30,596 bases of DNA, taken from the NCBI GenBank assembly GCA_958430865.1, contig CAUDNR010002335.1, forward strand, positions 9,585 to 40,180. The letters are read 5' to 3'. Below are positions 9,645 to 20,494 of the stretch, in pieces. The notes beneath the pieces were generated by a model. That model saw only the letters and a list, made by a program, of their open reading frames with translations, was not told the origin of the DNA and did no database searches. This stretch comes from Entrophospora sp. SA101 (lineage: Eukaryota; Glomeromycota; Glomeromycetes; Entrophosporales; Entrophosporaceae). The position numbers and the translations under genes are program-made. Within the stretch, counting starts at the first letter, position 1; each line of letters begins with the position of its first letter.

Positions 9645-11818
9645 TTATAAATTACCATCAAGTGTTGAAAGTTCTACTTGTTTTGGAATGTCATTAACAA
9701 TAGTGGACCATCGAATTTGTGACACTAAAAGAAAATCGAGGGTTTCGAGCCGTTAATGATTGAATAATATTTAATATTTAATAATTAAATAAAAAATAAA
9801 AAACTCACTTCTTCTACTACTACGATCATTTTTTATTTTGTCCAACATTTCACGATCTAATTTACCCATCGTCATACCTTAATTCAATATTAAAAACAAA
9901 ATGTTTGTTAATTACTCCAAAATTAATTATTCTAATTATCGAATCAATAAATCGACACTACTTACTTCTTGTCATTGAATCTTTTCTACCATGATGAGTT
10001 TGAAAATCTTCTCGAGATCTTTCTTTACCTTTATTGCTTTTTTGTTCATCGGTTGTTTCACGATTTTTCGCTATTAATAATTAATAAAAAAATATTTAAT
10101 ACAAGGTGTTATTTTTAAAAAATCCAAAGTCTATAAAAGAGAAAAAAGAACAAAAAAATCACACATACTAGATTTTCGAACCATTGAATGTATTTCACCA
10201 GTGGTAGGATCAAAAAGTGTAAAAGTTTCACAATTTCTAGGTTCTGGAAGATTTGGATAATGAAGCAATCGACTAGTATAGAAAGCTTGAGGATGTACCG
10301 AATTAGTTTTATTGATAGCCGATTTAACGAGATGACCTGTCTTGACTTTTTTAGTTTTTGGTCCTTGGAATGGTGCTTTTCCATCGGATAAGTAACGCCA
10401 TTTATATGAGACATTCAATAAATCATCAACTTTTGGTCTTCTTGATGGAATAGCATCCCAACATCTAAGCATAGCTGCTACATAACCTTTTGGAGTTCCG
10501 GAAATAATTGGAGGTCGTAATCCATTACAAATATCTTCAGCCAACGAATAATCATGTGCTCTGTCGGCATATGGTGCTTCATTGGATGATAATTCCCACA
10601 TTATCATTCCTAAACTGTATATGTCTGCTTCCTTGGTATATGGTGCTCTTCTTAACACCTCTGGTGCTACATATGGAAGTACGCCATAAATATTTTCAGT
10701 ATCTCCTTTTTCGTTTACCGGTCGACACATTCCAAGATCCGTTACATAAACCAATTTTTCATGTCTTAAAATGTTACCACTATTTTATTAGATGTACAAC
10801 AAGAACGCACGAGAAATTATTAATAAAAATTTTTTTTGTGAAAGAAAAAAAAAATCCTTGTGAAAATAAATTTACCTATGGAAATCACGATGAACTAAAC
10901 CAGCATCATGTATTCCTTTTAAACCTTTACAAATTTTATCAAATAACAAGATTTTTTCTTCCCATGATAATTCAGTGAAATATTGAGATAGATATCGACG
11001 TAAACTTCCATGATCAGCATAACGCATCACCATAACATATTGATTCTTTTCTGGATCCTTGCTAACCCCATAACAATCAATAATTCCTGATCCTAAACTA
11101 CATCTATGATGTGCTCTAAGCTAATTATTTAAAATAAATAATTTAGTCAATAATAAATAACGAATTAACAAAATTATTAATTAATTTAATTTAAGCTTAC
11201 CTCTTCAAGAAAGTCTCTCGTTAATTCTTGTGAATTATCAAGAAATTTTAGAGCAACCTGTCCCCAAGATTTGGATTTTGCAGAGTAAACAGCACCGAAA
11301 CCACCTTTAGCAATAAATTCAAGATCTGAAAAGCTATCAAAAGGAATCCATCGCATATAATCAAATGGCGTATTTGCACTTGTTTGAGTCTCGCGAATAA
11401 ATTCATCTAAATCATCGTCACCACTCGTCCAATTTTGGAACTGGTCTTTAAGTTTTTTTGTATTACATGGTTTACACCAACCAATGGAAGTACGTGGCTC
11501 GCCACATTTCGAACATTTGCTTATTCCGTCACTACTTCCATTTTCTTTTGAGAGTCCTAAAACTGATTTTGAAAAGGCTGTGGTCGGTACGGCAACACCT
11601 GCTTCTCTTGCTGTTTTTTTTTTTTTTTTTTTTTTTTGAAAAACAAAAAGGTTTATTATAATAATATTATAACAATTTAGTATGATAATAATAATATGTT
11701 ATTATTAATATCAATATTCATGATAATAATAAAAAAAAGAAAGGTTTAGAACTTTTATTTATCCAATAATAATTTTCTTACCCAAAGTTTTCAGTATAGA
11801 AGAATAATCTAAAGCCAT
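9645..11818 (-). CDS. Protein kinase of the TKL-like group, seven exons, intact
   Basis: Exons on the minus strand: 11818-11782, 11610-11201, 11120-10876, 10779-10169, 10070-9966, 9877-9809 and 9724-9645; summed length is 1557 nt, in frame throughout, giving 518 residues. N-terminal residues 45-61 hold CSKC and WCKPC pairs, a zinc-ribbon-like knot usual in kinases of these fungi. The kinase domain follows: Gly loop AKGGFGAVYSA (about 113-123), VALK with Lys134, catalytic loop VHRDFHSGN (Asp228, Asn233), DLG in place of DFG at 245-247, and PYVAPEV as APE motif. All catalytic residues are present, so it should be active on Ser/Thr (possibly Tyr), probably in cytosolic signalling; substrate unknown. 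The last 110 residues are basic and polar. The acceptor of intron 1 follows a long poly-A run on the sense strand. Kinase assignment is firm, biological role is not. Confidence 0.93.
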
Positions 11819-13154
11819 TTATATAATCTTTGTTTCTCTCTTTTTTTTAATATACTAACTCTTCTAATATTGTTTACTAATATTTACTTTTTGTAGGTAT
11901 TATTATAACGTATTTTGAAAAGAAAAATTAAAAATTTTTTTTTAAAAAAAAAAGATATATTTTTAAAAAAAACAAAAATAAAATAAAAAAAATTTAAAAT
12001 AGAAAATAGAAAAATTAGATTGATTTTATAAATATAAAAATAAATAAAAAATTTTTTATGTATAAGTAAAACTCCTTGGGAAAAAAACAGCCCTATCACA
12101 TATGCGCCTAAGCTGATAACTTAGTATAATTTGTTTAATGAATTGTTACATTTTCAGCTATAAGAAGGTATGATCGTTGTGGTGCAAATATGTTAATTAA
12201 AGGGTTCTTTAAATACTCATATGAGGTTCTTTATTCTTCTAAAACGAATAAAATATCAAAAGGAATACGTTTCACAAGTCTCTCCCAATTGTAATATAAA
12301 ATATAATGATTTTTAATTACTTCCATAATTAATTAGTTTTAAAGATAAAGAATATTTCAACATTTAATGTTGACAAATATTTACATCTATCAAAAAATAT
12401 TTTTTTATTGATAAATAAATAAAATAATAATAATAAACTGAGTAAAAATATAATTTTTAAGTAATTTCCCAATACACAAAAAAATTAACGCCAAAAAACT
12501 TTCATAATCATAAATAATCATACTAAAAACACATGCAATAACTGAATTGAAAAGTTCATTCACAAGCCAAGTATTCTAAAATTTTCACCAATTAAAAATA
12601 AATTATTATTAATTATTTTAAATTAAAGATGATATTTGAAACATATGAAAGTTTTTTTTAAGCCTGATTTGATTTAAAAAAAAAAAATAGAAAGAAAAAA
12701 AGTATTTGCGTCAAATAGCTAGTAATCAACCAGCCATCAATCAATCAGCCAATCAAATAAATCATCCAATCAGCGACTAACCAAAATCCACCAACAAGAT
12801 TACATCCACCATCATGGTGCGAAATGCCCGGCTTGCATAAAATTTATGTATGCACGGCCCACTCGAATAATCTTTTTGGTTTCCTTTTTGTTTTTTCCTC
12901 AAGAATTTAAATGAAAATTAAATCGGGTTAATTCATTCTGTATACGGAATGGATATACATCATGCCCCAACAAAATGAAAATTTGTACTACAGTTGATGT
13001 GAAAATAATAGCAATGAAAAAATTTCCCAATTATCGAAGAGAAGAAAAAGAAAAGAAAAAGAGAGATCATGTTTACAGGGTAACGAATATAAATTATGTT
13101 TATCACATTATACATGGATATAGATTAATCACAAATTTTTTTGTATCTGACTCT
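11819..13154. other. AT-rich intergenic stretch
   Basis: No supportable gene. The part near 11900-12060 is almost pure A/T with homopolymer runs. It lies upstream of the kinase start, so the kinase promoter should be in its first few hundred bases, but no specific site can be named there. CCAAT boxes near 12750 are listed separately. Confidence 0.5.
12749..12772 (+). promoter_or_regulatory. Pair of CCAAT boxes
   Basis: Two copies of CCAATCA (12749-12755 and 12766-12772), 17 bp apart, lie within an imperfect CAAT-rich tract from 12725. CCAATCA is the preferred core of the NF-Y/HAP complex, and spacing of one to two helical turns is common. No gene start is seen close by, so a regulatory role is speculative. 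Confidence 0.25.
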
Positions 13155-13511
13155 CTAAATAATCAAAAAAATAAACAAGTTTATAACATGACAATCACAT
13201 AATAAGGAAACAATTAAAAGCACATACACACATTCCATTCTTTTTTTATAAACAGGTCTCGTTGAGTAGGAGAAAGTAAAACAGTTAGCATATGAATTTA
13301 CAATTAAAAGCCACACTCTATCGATTGCTAAGTCTTTGGGGTGAATTAAATTCCACCAAAAGGATAACGTATTATTATTACCCATAGTATCTTGACAACA
13401 ACAATTCTGTTTCTTATACGGAAATTTTTCAATAGAAACGCGTATGATGTTTGAAAAATTTATGGGGAAGACATCAAAAAAATGACGAATCTTTAAAACG
13501 CTAAGGTTCAA
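13155..13511 (-). CDS. Hypothetical protein, 118 aa, doubtful
   Basis: An open frame of 118 codons from ATG at 13511 to a stop at 13155, beginning MNLSVLKIRHFFDVF and containing a QNCCCQD cysteine cluster and a hydrophobic tail (LFIFLII). Such a length is unusual by chance in sequence this AT-rich, and the surrounding bases are somewhat richer in G+C. Against it: no family motif, no splice signals, no matching copy in the window and an odd composition. It may be a decayed gene fragment or chance. Confidence 0.2.
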   Translation of the reverse strand: MNLSVLKIRHFFDVFPINFSNIIRVSIEKFPYKKQNCCCQDTMGNNNTLSFWWNLIHPKDLAIDRVWLLIVNSYANCFTFSYSTRPVYKKRMECVYVLLIVSLLCDCHVINLFIFLII

Positions 13512-13736
13512 TAGCTATATTTGGAAGTTGGAAAAAAAACTCTCAATTTTAGAACTTAGGCGACAATCCAATAAAAAATTTTATTATAAAAAAGCCCGAG
13601 GATAATGAGATTTACCCGTGATCCTTTCTATTTAAGAAAGATTTTACTAGACACGTAATCAAGTATATAATTTATCACATGATTAACATGAATATATGTG
13701 GTAGATTTTTATCATCATTTAGTAAATCTAATTTAT

Positions 13737-13812
13737 ATCTAAACTCGATAAGTCGAACGCAGCAATCAATTGTTTAAAGTACTTTATAATATCCGACTTA
13801 TCAAGTTTAGAT
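13737..13812. repeat. Inverted repeat, 19-bp arms
   Basis: Arm 13737-13755 reads ATCTAAACTCGATAAGTCG and the reverse complement of 13794-13812 is the same except one base (18 of 19). The loop is 38 bp. The match does not extend outward or inward. It could be a tiny folded-back transposon relic or a cruciform site. Confidence 0.6.
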
Positions 13813-14120
13813 GTGTATACATCAAAAATTTGCTGACTTCCCATTTATGCGAAACAAACTTAATTAATCCCTATATTATTCACGGTATGTATATATGTTA
13901 TCCTTGGCCTCCCAATATATATATATATCTCGATTTTTTTATCCTAGCACTAATTTGGTGCGCCGAACAAATAAGTGATTGAGTCATGTGATTTTATATC
14001 ATTGCTATATTGGGATCCGATGATTTTGGCCATGCGGACCAATGTGTAAATTCTGTCGTGTAGCTAGTACAAATTTAGAGACTATCTAAAAGTTGATTGG
14101 ATAGTAATATTACACGCCTT

Positions 14121-14143
14121 TTGCGCCCTCTCGCCGGGCGCAA
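14121..14143. repeat. GC-rich perfect hairpin
   Basis: TTGCGCCC (14121-14128) pairs with GGGCGCAA (14136-14143) across a 7-base loop. It is a conspicuous G+C island in very AT-rich DNA. A 10-bp unit TACCCCTTAA is repeated twice in tandem directly downstream (14155-14174). No gene ends here, so a transcription terminator role is unlikely; a hairpin at the end of a mobile element is possible. Confidence 0.55.
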
Positions 14144-14269
14144 CATTTTGATTTTACCCCTTAATACCCCTTAATGTTAGATTTTTTTTGGGTTAGAAAC
14201 TCCTAAATATTAACCATTTTTATCTTTGTACTATATGCCAAACTCTTGGATCTGGCTTACAATGTTCTG

Positions 14270-14777
14270 CAAGGACGATGATTTTTATGCGGCAATAAAT
14301 TATGCATGCAATAAAAAGCAAATTATACATTAATTATGCACCAAAAAAGTCAACTAATGCGAATTATGCAGAATTATAATTAGCGATGATTGTCAACGGC
14401 TCCACTCTAGAATGATCACAAAAAAATACTCTAAATACATTTGGATATTCTTTTAATCTATATGTAGTTGGTTAAGGATTGGGAAAACTCTATTGAATGT
14501 AACCGTCAACACTAAGATTTGAAATACTTGAGGGTGACTGCAAGCACTATAATTCGGGCTAATAATGAATTTAAATTTAAATACAAAAAAGGAAACTCAA
14601 ACTGAAAAAATGTCACTACATTTTTAATATTACCTTAAACAGAAAGAATACAATTTTCTGTTGATCATGCGATAATTAATTATTAATTATGCAATTTTGG
14701 TTGGTTGATGTTGATTATGCATCATTTGGCAATTTTTACTGATTATGCAGTATCATGCAAATTGCATCATCGTTCCT
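14270..14777. mobile_element. 508-bp non-autonomous DNA transposon with 9-bp target duplication
   Basis: The 9-mer AATGTTCTG occurs immediately outside both ends (14261-14269 and 14778-14786). Inside, the ends are inverted: the left reads AAGGACGATGAT and the right, reverse complemented, AGGAACGATGAT. Six copies of ATTATGCA, all in the same orientation, cluster toward the ends (14299, 14333, 14363; 14686, 14714, 14742). No coding frame is present. A 9-bp target duplication is usual for Mutator-like elements; 8 bp would point to hAT. The short terminal repeat is atypical for Mutator, so the superfamily is open. Subterminal motif clusters are typical transposase-binding sites. Confidence 0.75.
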
Positions 14778-14786
14778 AATGTTCTG

Positions 14787-15417
14787 ACATTTTCTTTAAT
14801 CGACAGCCCCAAGAAAAACCGTGTAACAAACACTTGATAATAAACAAAAATGTCTTTTTTAAATTAATGAATCTGTACGAATTTTCAATAAGTGATGATT
14901 TCTAAATATGAATCTCAATGAAAATCCATTTACTTTTATCCCCAACTAAAATAATGCGGTGGCTGTAAAAACGTCAGGAATAATATAATAGATTATTCCC
15001 AAGTATATTCTACATTGAATGTTAGCAGCTTTGGAAAACAAATAACTTTTATATAAACAACAATTAAATTTTCCTACAATAATTAAAAGATCATATTGAA
15101 CATCAACAAGCCGTGGATTGAAAGTCCTTCAAATTACTACATTCGGATATTAATTCACGAAAATAGCGCTGTATATTACACATACTGTATATGCAATTAC
15201 AGGATATTCATTTATATATAACATACAAAAAAGAATGGGCATATACCATTATAATGAATACCTAATAATTGTATATATAATATACACCATTTTTTTCTGA
15301 TGTATATTTAATAGTTATATATCTTTACTATATACAACATTTCTTTATTTGTTTGTATGAATAAAAATGACCTTTATTGTTTAATAGTGAGTAGTGTAGT
15401 AATGCAAAAATGCAAAG
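14787..15417. other. Non-coding stretch
   Basis: No supportable gene. TATATAC-rich sequence occurs near 15160-15330. Confidence 0.45.
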
Positions 15418-15471
15418 GATGTTATTATCATGATTTCCATGACAATACCATGAATCCATGATAATAACATC
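15418..15471. repeat. Perfect 15-bp inverted repeat
   Basis: GATGTTATTATCATG (15418-15432) and its exact reverse complement (15457-15471) flank a 24-base spacer that itself contains CATG steps. The size resembles a collapsed fold-back element. No target duplication is seen. Confidence 0.65.
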
Positions 15472-15651
15472 TTATAATTAATGGAAATATGTATATATGC
15501 AATTGGAATTCCAAGAGGATGTAAAATAGTGTTTTACTGAATAAAGAATAAATAGGTTTTGAGTCGAAACTAATTAACTTGTTAGACAGTTACTTTTACA
15601 GTAGGTCGAAATTGAGTTCTTTATATACCATTCAATTAATTAGAAATTCTA

Positions 15652-15728
15652 ATATCTCAATATTGCAATAATATCTCAAAGTTGAGGCGATATTTCAAAA
15701 TTGCGCGAATATCTCAAAATTGCACGGA
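15652..15728 (+). repeat. Degenerate 19-20 bp tandem repeat, about four units
   Basis: Four successive units follow the pattern ATATCTCAAAATTGCnCG: AATATCTCAATATTGC, AATATCTCAAAGTTGAGGCG, ATATTTCAAAATTGCGCGA and ATATCTCAAAATTGCACGG. The later units match each other best. Confidence 0.6.
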
Positions 15729-17370
15729 ACAAATAATTCTTAAGTTAATAAATAAAGCTATACATTTGCTAGTATACCCTTTTAGACTGATTGATACAAA
15801 TTTTATTTGTTTCTGTTGTCATCAATTAAAGGCTCTCCCACTAAATTCATTGGTGACAGTATATAAAGAAGAATTGTTGTCGACGACGTCTTTTGTAGAT
15901 TTTCAAATGAACGGGAAGCATGGAGCATAAATAAAAATTTAGATAAATTTTTTTTATATAAAAAAATTGTTAAATTGTTACCGAAAAATATAAAACTCGC
16001 CACCTCTCAAAAACTTACCCTTGAAATTTAATCTAGCACGTTGAGATACACTATTTGGGTACTTTAAAAATTATTCCAACTTGAATCTCTGGGTTAAAGT
16101 TCAAAAAGTTGGCTCAATATAAAGCCTTTGATATGTATGGTGTTTGAAAGTAAAGCATCGGAAAATTTAACCAGGGAACTTAAAGAACAAAAGTTTATTA
16201 AACTTTGTAGATAATTTCCTCGAATAAAAATAGCTTTTTGTAAAATTTTTGTTGCACGAATTTTTATTATATTAAACTAGTTTTTTGACTTCTTTTGGCA
16301 TTACTAATTTCCATGCAGGTTATAAAATTCTTTTTTAACCTGACAGCTTGGATTATCACAAACAAATTTTTATATGTGATGTTACAGGTAAAGAATTTTG
16401 TAATCAATTGAAAAGTTATCAAGTTTCTTAATTCAATTAGAATATGTGATCTTTGGTAGAAAATACGTTATTAAGAACCCCATTTTCTTTGCTGATGTTT
16501 TTAAGGTTGATTGACAGCAATAGCGCTTGAAATTCAACCGCTTGTTGTATCCAATTAATTATTATTATTATAGTTAATGAGGGAAATAATCCAAAACTTT
16601 TGGATATCTTGGTAATTGAAGTAACATAATCATCGAGTCTATCCATCACTTAATAACTGTGAATTAATTAAGCCTTTTCTACTTATTTATATTAAATAAA
16701 AAAAACTTTTCAAAAGTATGCATTAAAGTTCTAACCAAATACCTATAAGAAATGCTTTTATATTAATTCAATCTAGATGTTGATACTTTTTAAATAAGTT
16801 GTCTAATGTTTTCATGCTCCAAAGAAAATATATTGTTCTATGTATTTTTATCCCTGCCTCCATTTGAAAAGGATATAAATTACATTTCTGTCTATATATT
16901 CCCGTTTTCCAACTACAACCTTAAAGGTTAAGTCATTATCACCAGAACAGTAACTTTTCTATTAAAAATTATTCTATTTAAACTTTTTTTGGTAACGGTT
17001 GATCTAAAACTGCTAAATATTCTTTCTATCTCCATCATCATATTATATGTACAATCAAACATTCCTCAAATGCAAAATATTCCAAGTTGTGGTGATTTTG
17101 AGCAATTGGTTTGTCAATTCTTTTTAATACATAACATTCCATGCATTCATCTCATTCACCATCAGTTCAAGAGGACTTCCATTGATTTTAATAAATCTAA
17201 TCTGATAGAAATTTTTTACTTTAAAATTTATTTTTAATTAGGTAACAAAATCCTGCTGCATACAAATTATGTTAAAAACATTAATTCATCATGATCTAAC
17301 CCCAAAGTTTTTTATCACACATGCATAGATGATACATATTAATTATAAATACTGTGATTCAAACTTTACT

Positions 17371-17401
<31 letters not shown>

Positions 17402-18829
17402 AACCAGTCTCCCTCCCCACAAATTATATACTGTGTACAAAGGTCGTAATATAAAAATCACTACAATTTCATGACTTTTGTATGTAATTTTGATTAAATA
17501 CATAATGAATTTATTATAAACATAAGTGCCAATTGTTACAGAATGTTAATGAAGGATTAAATTTCACCAAAGATTTTTAACAGCCACTATAATGAATATT
17601 CTGTATATTCTGTCTATTATAACTCTCAAATCTTGATCTTTTTCTTCAAAAAGGATAGCAATAACCATTTTTTATTATTAAAACAAAACGTCATATCATA
17701 TGATGAATAAATATACATGGGATATTGCATTATGTTAATGAGACATAAAGTTAACAAGGAAATTCCGCAATATTAATATTAATATGTATTTCCTGGAGAA
17801 TTGCAAGTTATTTTACATCTTCTCGCCAACTTTCAAGGCATTTACAGCAAAATCGAAAAGAAAATCTTTCTTTAAAGTATATATACTTATGTAAATCAGT
17901 ACCAAAAATTAACTTTTATGTGTCTTTGTTATTCGATAATTGGACGAATCTATAGACAACATAATAATAATGATGGTGTATGAACATTCACGGTGATAAT
18001 AATGAAACTTGTAAAAGAAATTTATTCAATTAAATTTATTCTAATTCTATTGCAAAGTATAAGAGAAAAGGCTGCACAAAAGGATGATTAAAAATACAAG
18101 ATTAAAATTATGATGAGATATTCGTAAAATAAAAATAGTTAAAGCAAGTATCTTTGGAGAGTAGAATTTAATTTAATAAAGCATATATTCATTAAAAAGA
18201 AAAGAATTAATCAATTCCCAATTGCAACTACAATTTTTGTGAAATCCTTTGCACCTTGATTATCTTTTTAAAGAATAATCAGATTCTGATAAAAATACCT
18301 TATTTTTATTATAACGAAGAAACAAATAATTAATAGATTGATAACCAATACTGTTACTGCCATCTCCATTGTTGTTACAGTTGCTGTTGTTATGAGGTTA
18401 ACCACAATAAAATTAATTGATTGCTAGTCAATTTATTATTTTGTACATTCACATTCACATTCACATCATATTGATGACATTAATTGAATTTAAGTCTTGA
18501 CAAGTGTTCATTGTGATTGAAATAATGTTGGGTTATCCATTATAAAGCATAATTTCATGATGATTCATTGTTTAATTTTTTATTGATTATTGATTTTTAT
18601 TGTTTTATAATAAATAATTTATTTTTATTTAGAAAATTAATCATCTGTCCATGTCATTCTTTTTATCATTGAATTATGTGATACTCACTAGTATTATTAA
18701 TATGTATATTAATGTATAAAAAAAAACATGCCGATACTCTAAAATATTTCACAATACATATGTTAGCATTTTTTTTTTCTTGTAATTATTGTATCTCTGT
18801 ATCCCTTGCATGGCCATGATTAAACATAC
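15729..18829. other. Long stretch without a supportable gene
   Basis: Open frames of up to about 80 codons occur on both strands (for example 15682-15930 plus, 16437-16649 minus, 16989-17237 plus), but none shows a family motif, splice structure or repeat copy in the window. Simple sequence includes a TTA array at about 17370-17398 and TTCACA units at about 18445-18468. Two palindromic AT-rich spots near 17770-17790 are just TAATATTA steps. Confidence 0.4.
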
Positions 18830-18924
18830 CGGATTCTACCAAGGATCTGTTGATTAGCAGCTGTCAAATTCAATCCCAAAGAACAACGCTTAAAAGGTTT
18901 CGATGAACCATCAATTTTAAACAT
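18830..18924 (-). CDS. Possible first exon of an unknown gene
   Basis: From an ATG at 18924 the minus strand reads MFKIDGSSKPFKRCSLGL then NLTAANQQILGRI, 31 codons plus two bases, ending at a GTATGT donor (intron G at 18829). The peptide is not low-complexity, unlike surrounding translations. No matching downstream exon was identified toward lower coordinates, so it is either a short exon of a gene I could not complete or a fragment. Confidence 0.25.
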
Positions 18925-19271
18925 CTTATTGTATTTTACCATTCAATCTAACATATTTAAATAATTATTCATCGATTTTTCCATCAAATCTAAAAATGAC
19001 ATCCACTAGCTGTATTGTAAATGTGAATAATTTGAATATGAATGTAATGATAAATTGATTAAATGTTATGATAACTTGCCTGAACACAACAGATATGGGT
19101 GCTTAGATCATTCTTGCTAAAAAATCAAAATGTAAGGTTTAAGAAATAATAATAAAAAAATAACTAATTAGCAATATTATATATAGCGTTATTACATATT
19201 ATTCGTTTAAAATTTTTTGATATAAAAAAATTTATTTTTGATTAATCCGGCGATGGCATATTGTTATAATA

Positions 19272-19716
19272 TGTTTGGCTCGGTCTAAAGACCTCCTATT
19301 ACTGCGTCACAAGCTTGAATTTCAAAAAATTGTGATTTCGTGATTTGTTCAAAAATGCAATAAATTTTTTTTAAAAAAGGGTTTCACGTGATTTTGGCTA
19401 AAAATTTTTTTTACTGCCAAATTTAGATATGATGGTCGAGTATTAGACTAAATTTAGTAACGATGATCAAAAACTAGTCTAAATTTAGCAATGATCCTAG
19501 TGCTCAAATTCCTCATGAGCATAGTAAAGTACATGCTTTAAAAAAGAATAGAACTCTACAACAAATAATTTTTTTGAGAACATCTCTTTATTATATTAAA
19601 ACTAAATACATATTCTATCAACTAATAGAGCTATTTTTTTAAAAGATAGGACAGAAAATGACTTCTATACTTTTAAAATTTGCCCAAAATTTAGGAGGTC
19701 TTTAGACTGAGCCAAC
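19272..19716. mobile_element. 445-bp element with 24-bp terminal inverted repeats
   Basis: The left end TTGGCTCGGTCTAAAGACCT continues to CCTA (19275-19298) and matches the reverse complement of 19692-19715 at 23 of 24 positions. A TA dinucleotide flanks both sides (19270-19271 and 19717-19718), as expected for Tc1/mariner insertions. No transposase frame is inside. It lies within the last coding exon of the disrupted gene: dropping the element and one TA joins GLEFLY to YNNMPSPD and a stop in one frame. Confidence 0.75.
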
Positions 19717-19926
19717 TATATAAAAACTCTAATCCATCATTTACATAGTTTTCTGAAGCTGCCATTGCTCCTAATATATGATTTTCTAGATCTTTGATTG
19801 AGTTGAGTATTATTGCTCTTGATTTCAACATGCTATTAATAAAATCATTTAGGATTTCTTTAGATTTTTTGAGTGGTTCAGACAGGTGTACTGGAACCGA
19901 TACAACTTCAAAAAATTCACCCATAC

Positions 19927-20080
19927 CAGGGTTGGCAAATTGACTGGTTCATTGAGAACAGATAGATTTTGGGCTGGTCCATTGCCATTAATGAAATACT
20001 AAATATGGTTAAAGTGTTACACTAATGAACCCAATGGACCACAAATAGACCACCAATGGACCACACATTTGCCAACCCTG
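19927..20080. mobile_element. 154-bp hAT-type miniature element
   Basis: Ends are perfect inverted repeats CAGGGTTGGCAAAT and ATTTGCCAACCCTG. Flanks are ACCCATAC (19919-19926) and GCCCATAC (20081-20088), an 8-bp target duplication with one mismatch. CAGGG starts and 8-bp duplications are hAT hallmarks. Internal direct repeats of CCAATGGACCACA lie near the right end. It interrupts the reading frame of the gene around GMGEFF, and removal leaves that frame open. Confidence 0.85.
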
Positions 20081-20362
20081 GCCCATACCAATTGATTCGT
20101 TCCCTTCTCTATAATGGTTGATTGCTTATAAATAAAAATAAGTTCATTTCTATATGTATATAGAAAAAATAAAACAAAATAATAAATAAATATGCACATA
20201 CATATTAAGATAAAAAATTATGTCATAATAATAAACAATAAATGATACTTTGCTATATAATTGAAAACTAATGATAGGAATTCCAAGATTATCCTTCATA
20301 TTTTCAAAAAAATACTTTTTGTTTATATCACAAATGGACTTATATATAAATCCCTTTGCATC

Positions 20363-20494
20363 TAAAGACTAGTGCCGTAAATTATGGTGATGGTAGTAAC
20401 TGTATTTATGGCATATAAAAAGTGGTTGCAATTACCTTTGCGACCACTTTGCAACCATACTTTTTCCTTTTTTGGATTACAGCACTAGTCTTTA
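20363..20494. mobile_element. 132-bp miniature element with perfect 8-bp target duplication
   Basis: TTTGCATC flanks both ends (20355-20362 and 20495-20502). Terminal inverted repeats read TAAAGACTAGTGCCGTAA on the left and TAAAGACTAGTGCTGTAA on the right complement (17 of 18). It sits within coding sequence: removing it with one duplication joins RFSSDA to KGFIYKSICDINKKY in frame on the minus strand. The same family occurs at 22170-22302. Confidence 0.88.

Noticed and set aside
10188..10978. Plus-strand open frames of 67 and 156 codons
   Set aside because: They lie antisense to the kinase coding exons, which have a full motif set and phased introns; the plus frames are shadows.
11884..12099. 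71-codon minus frame, Phe/Ile/Lys only
   Set aside because: Translation of homopolymer-rich A/T DNA.
12975..13202. 75-codon plus frame rich in Lys and Glu
   Set aside because: A GAAAAAGAAAAG-type simple sequence produces the open stretch; no other support.
16989..17237. 82-codon plus frame with a hydrophobic N-terminus, possible small secreted protein
   Set aside because: The leader is hydrophobic, but the rest shows no structure, even Cys pairing or copy support; AT-rich DNA yields such leaders by chance.
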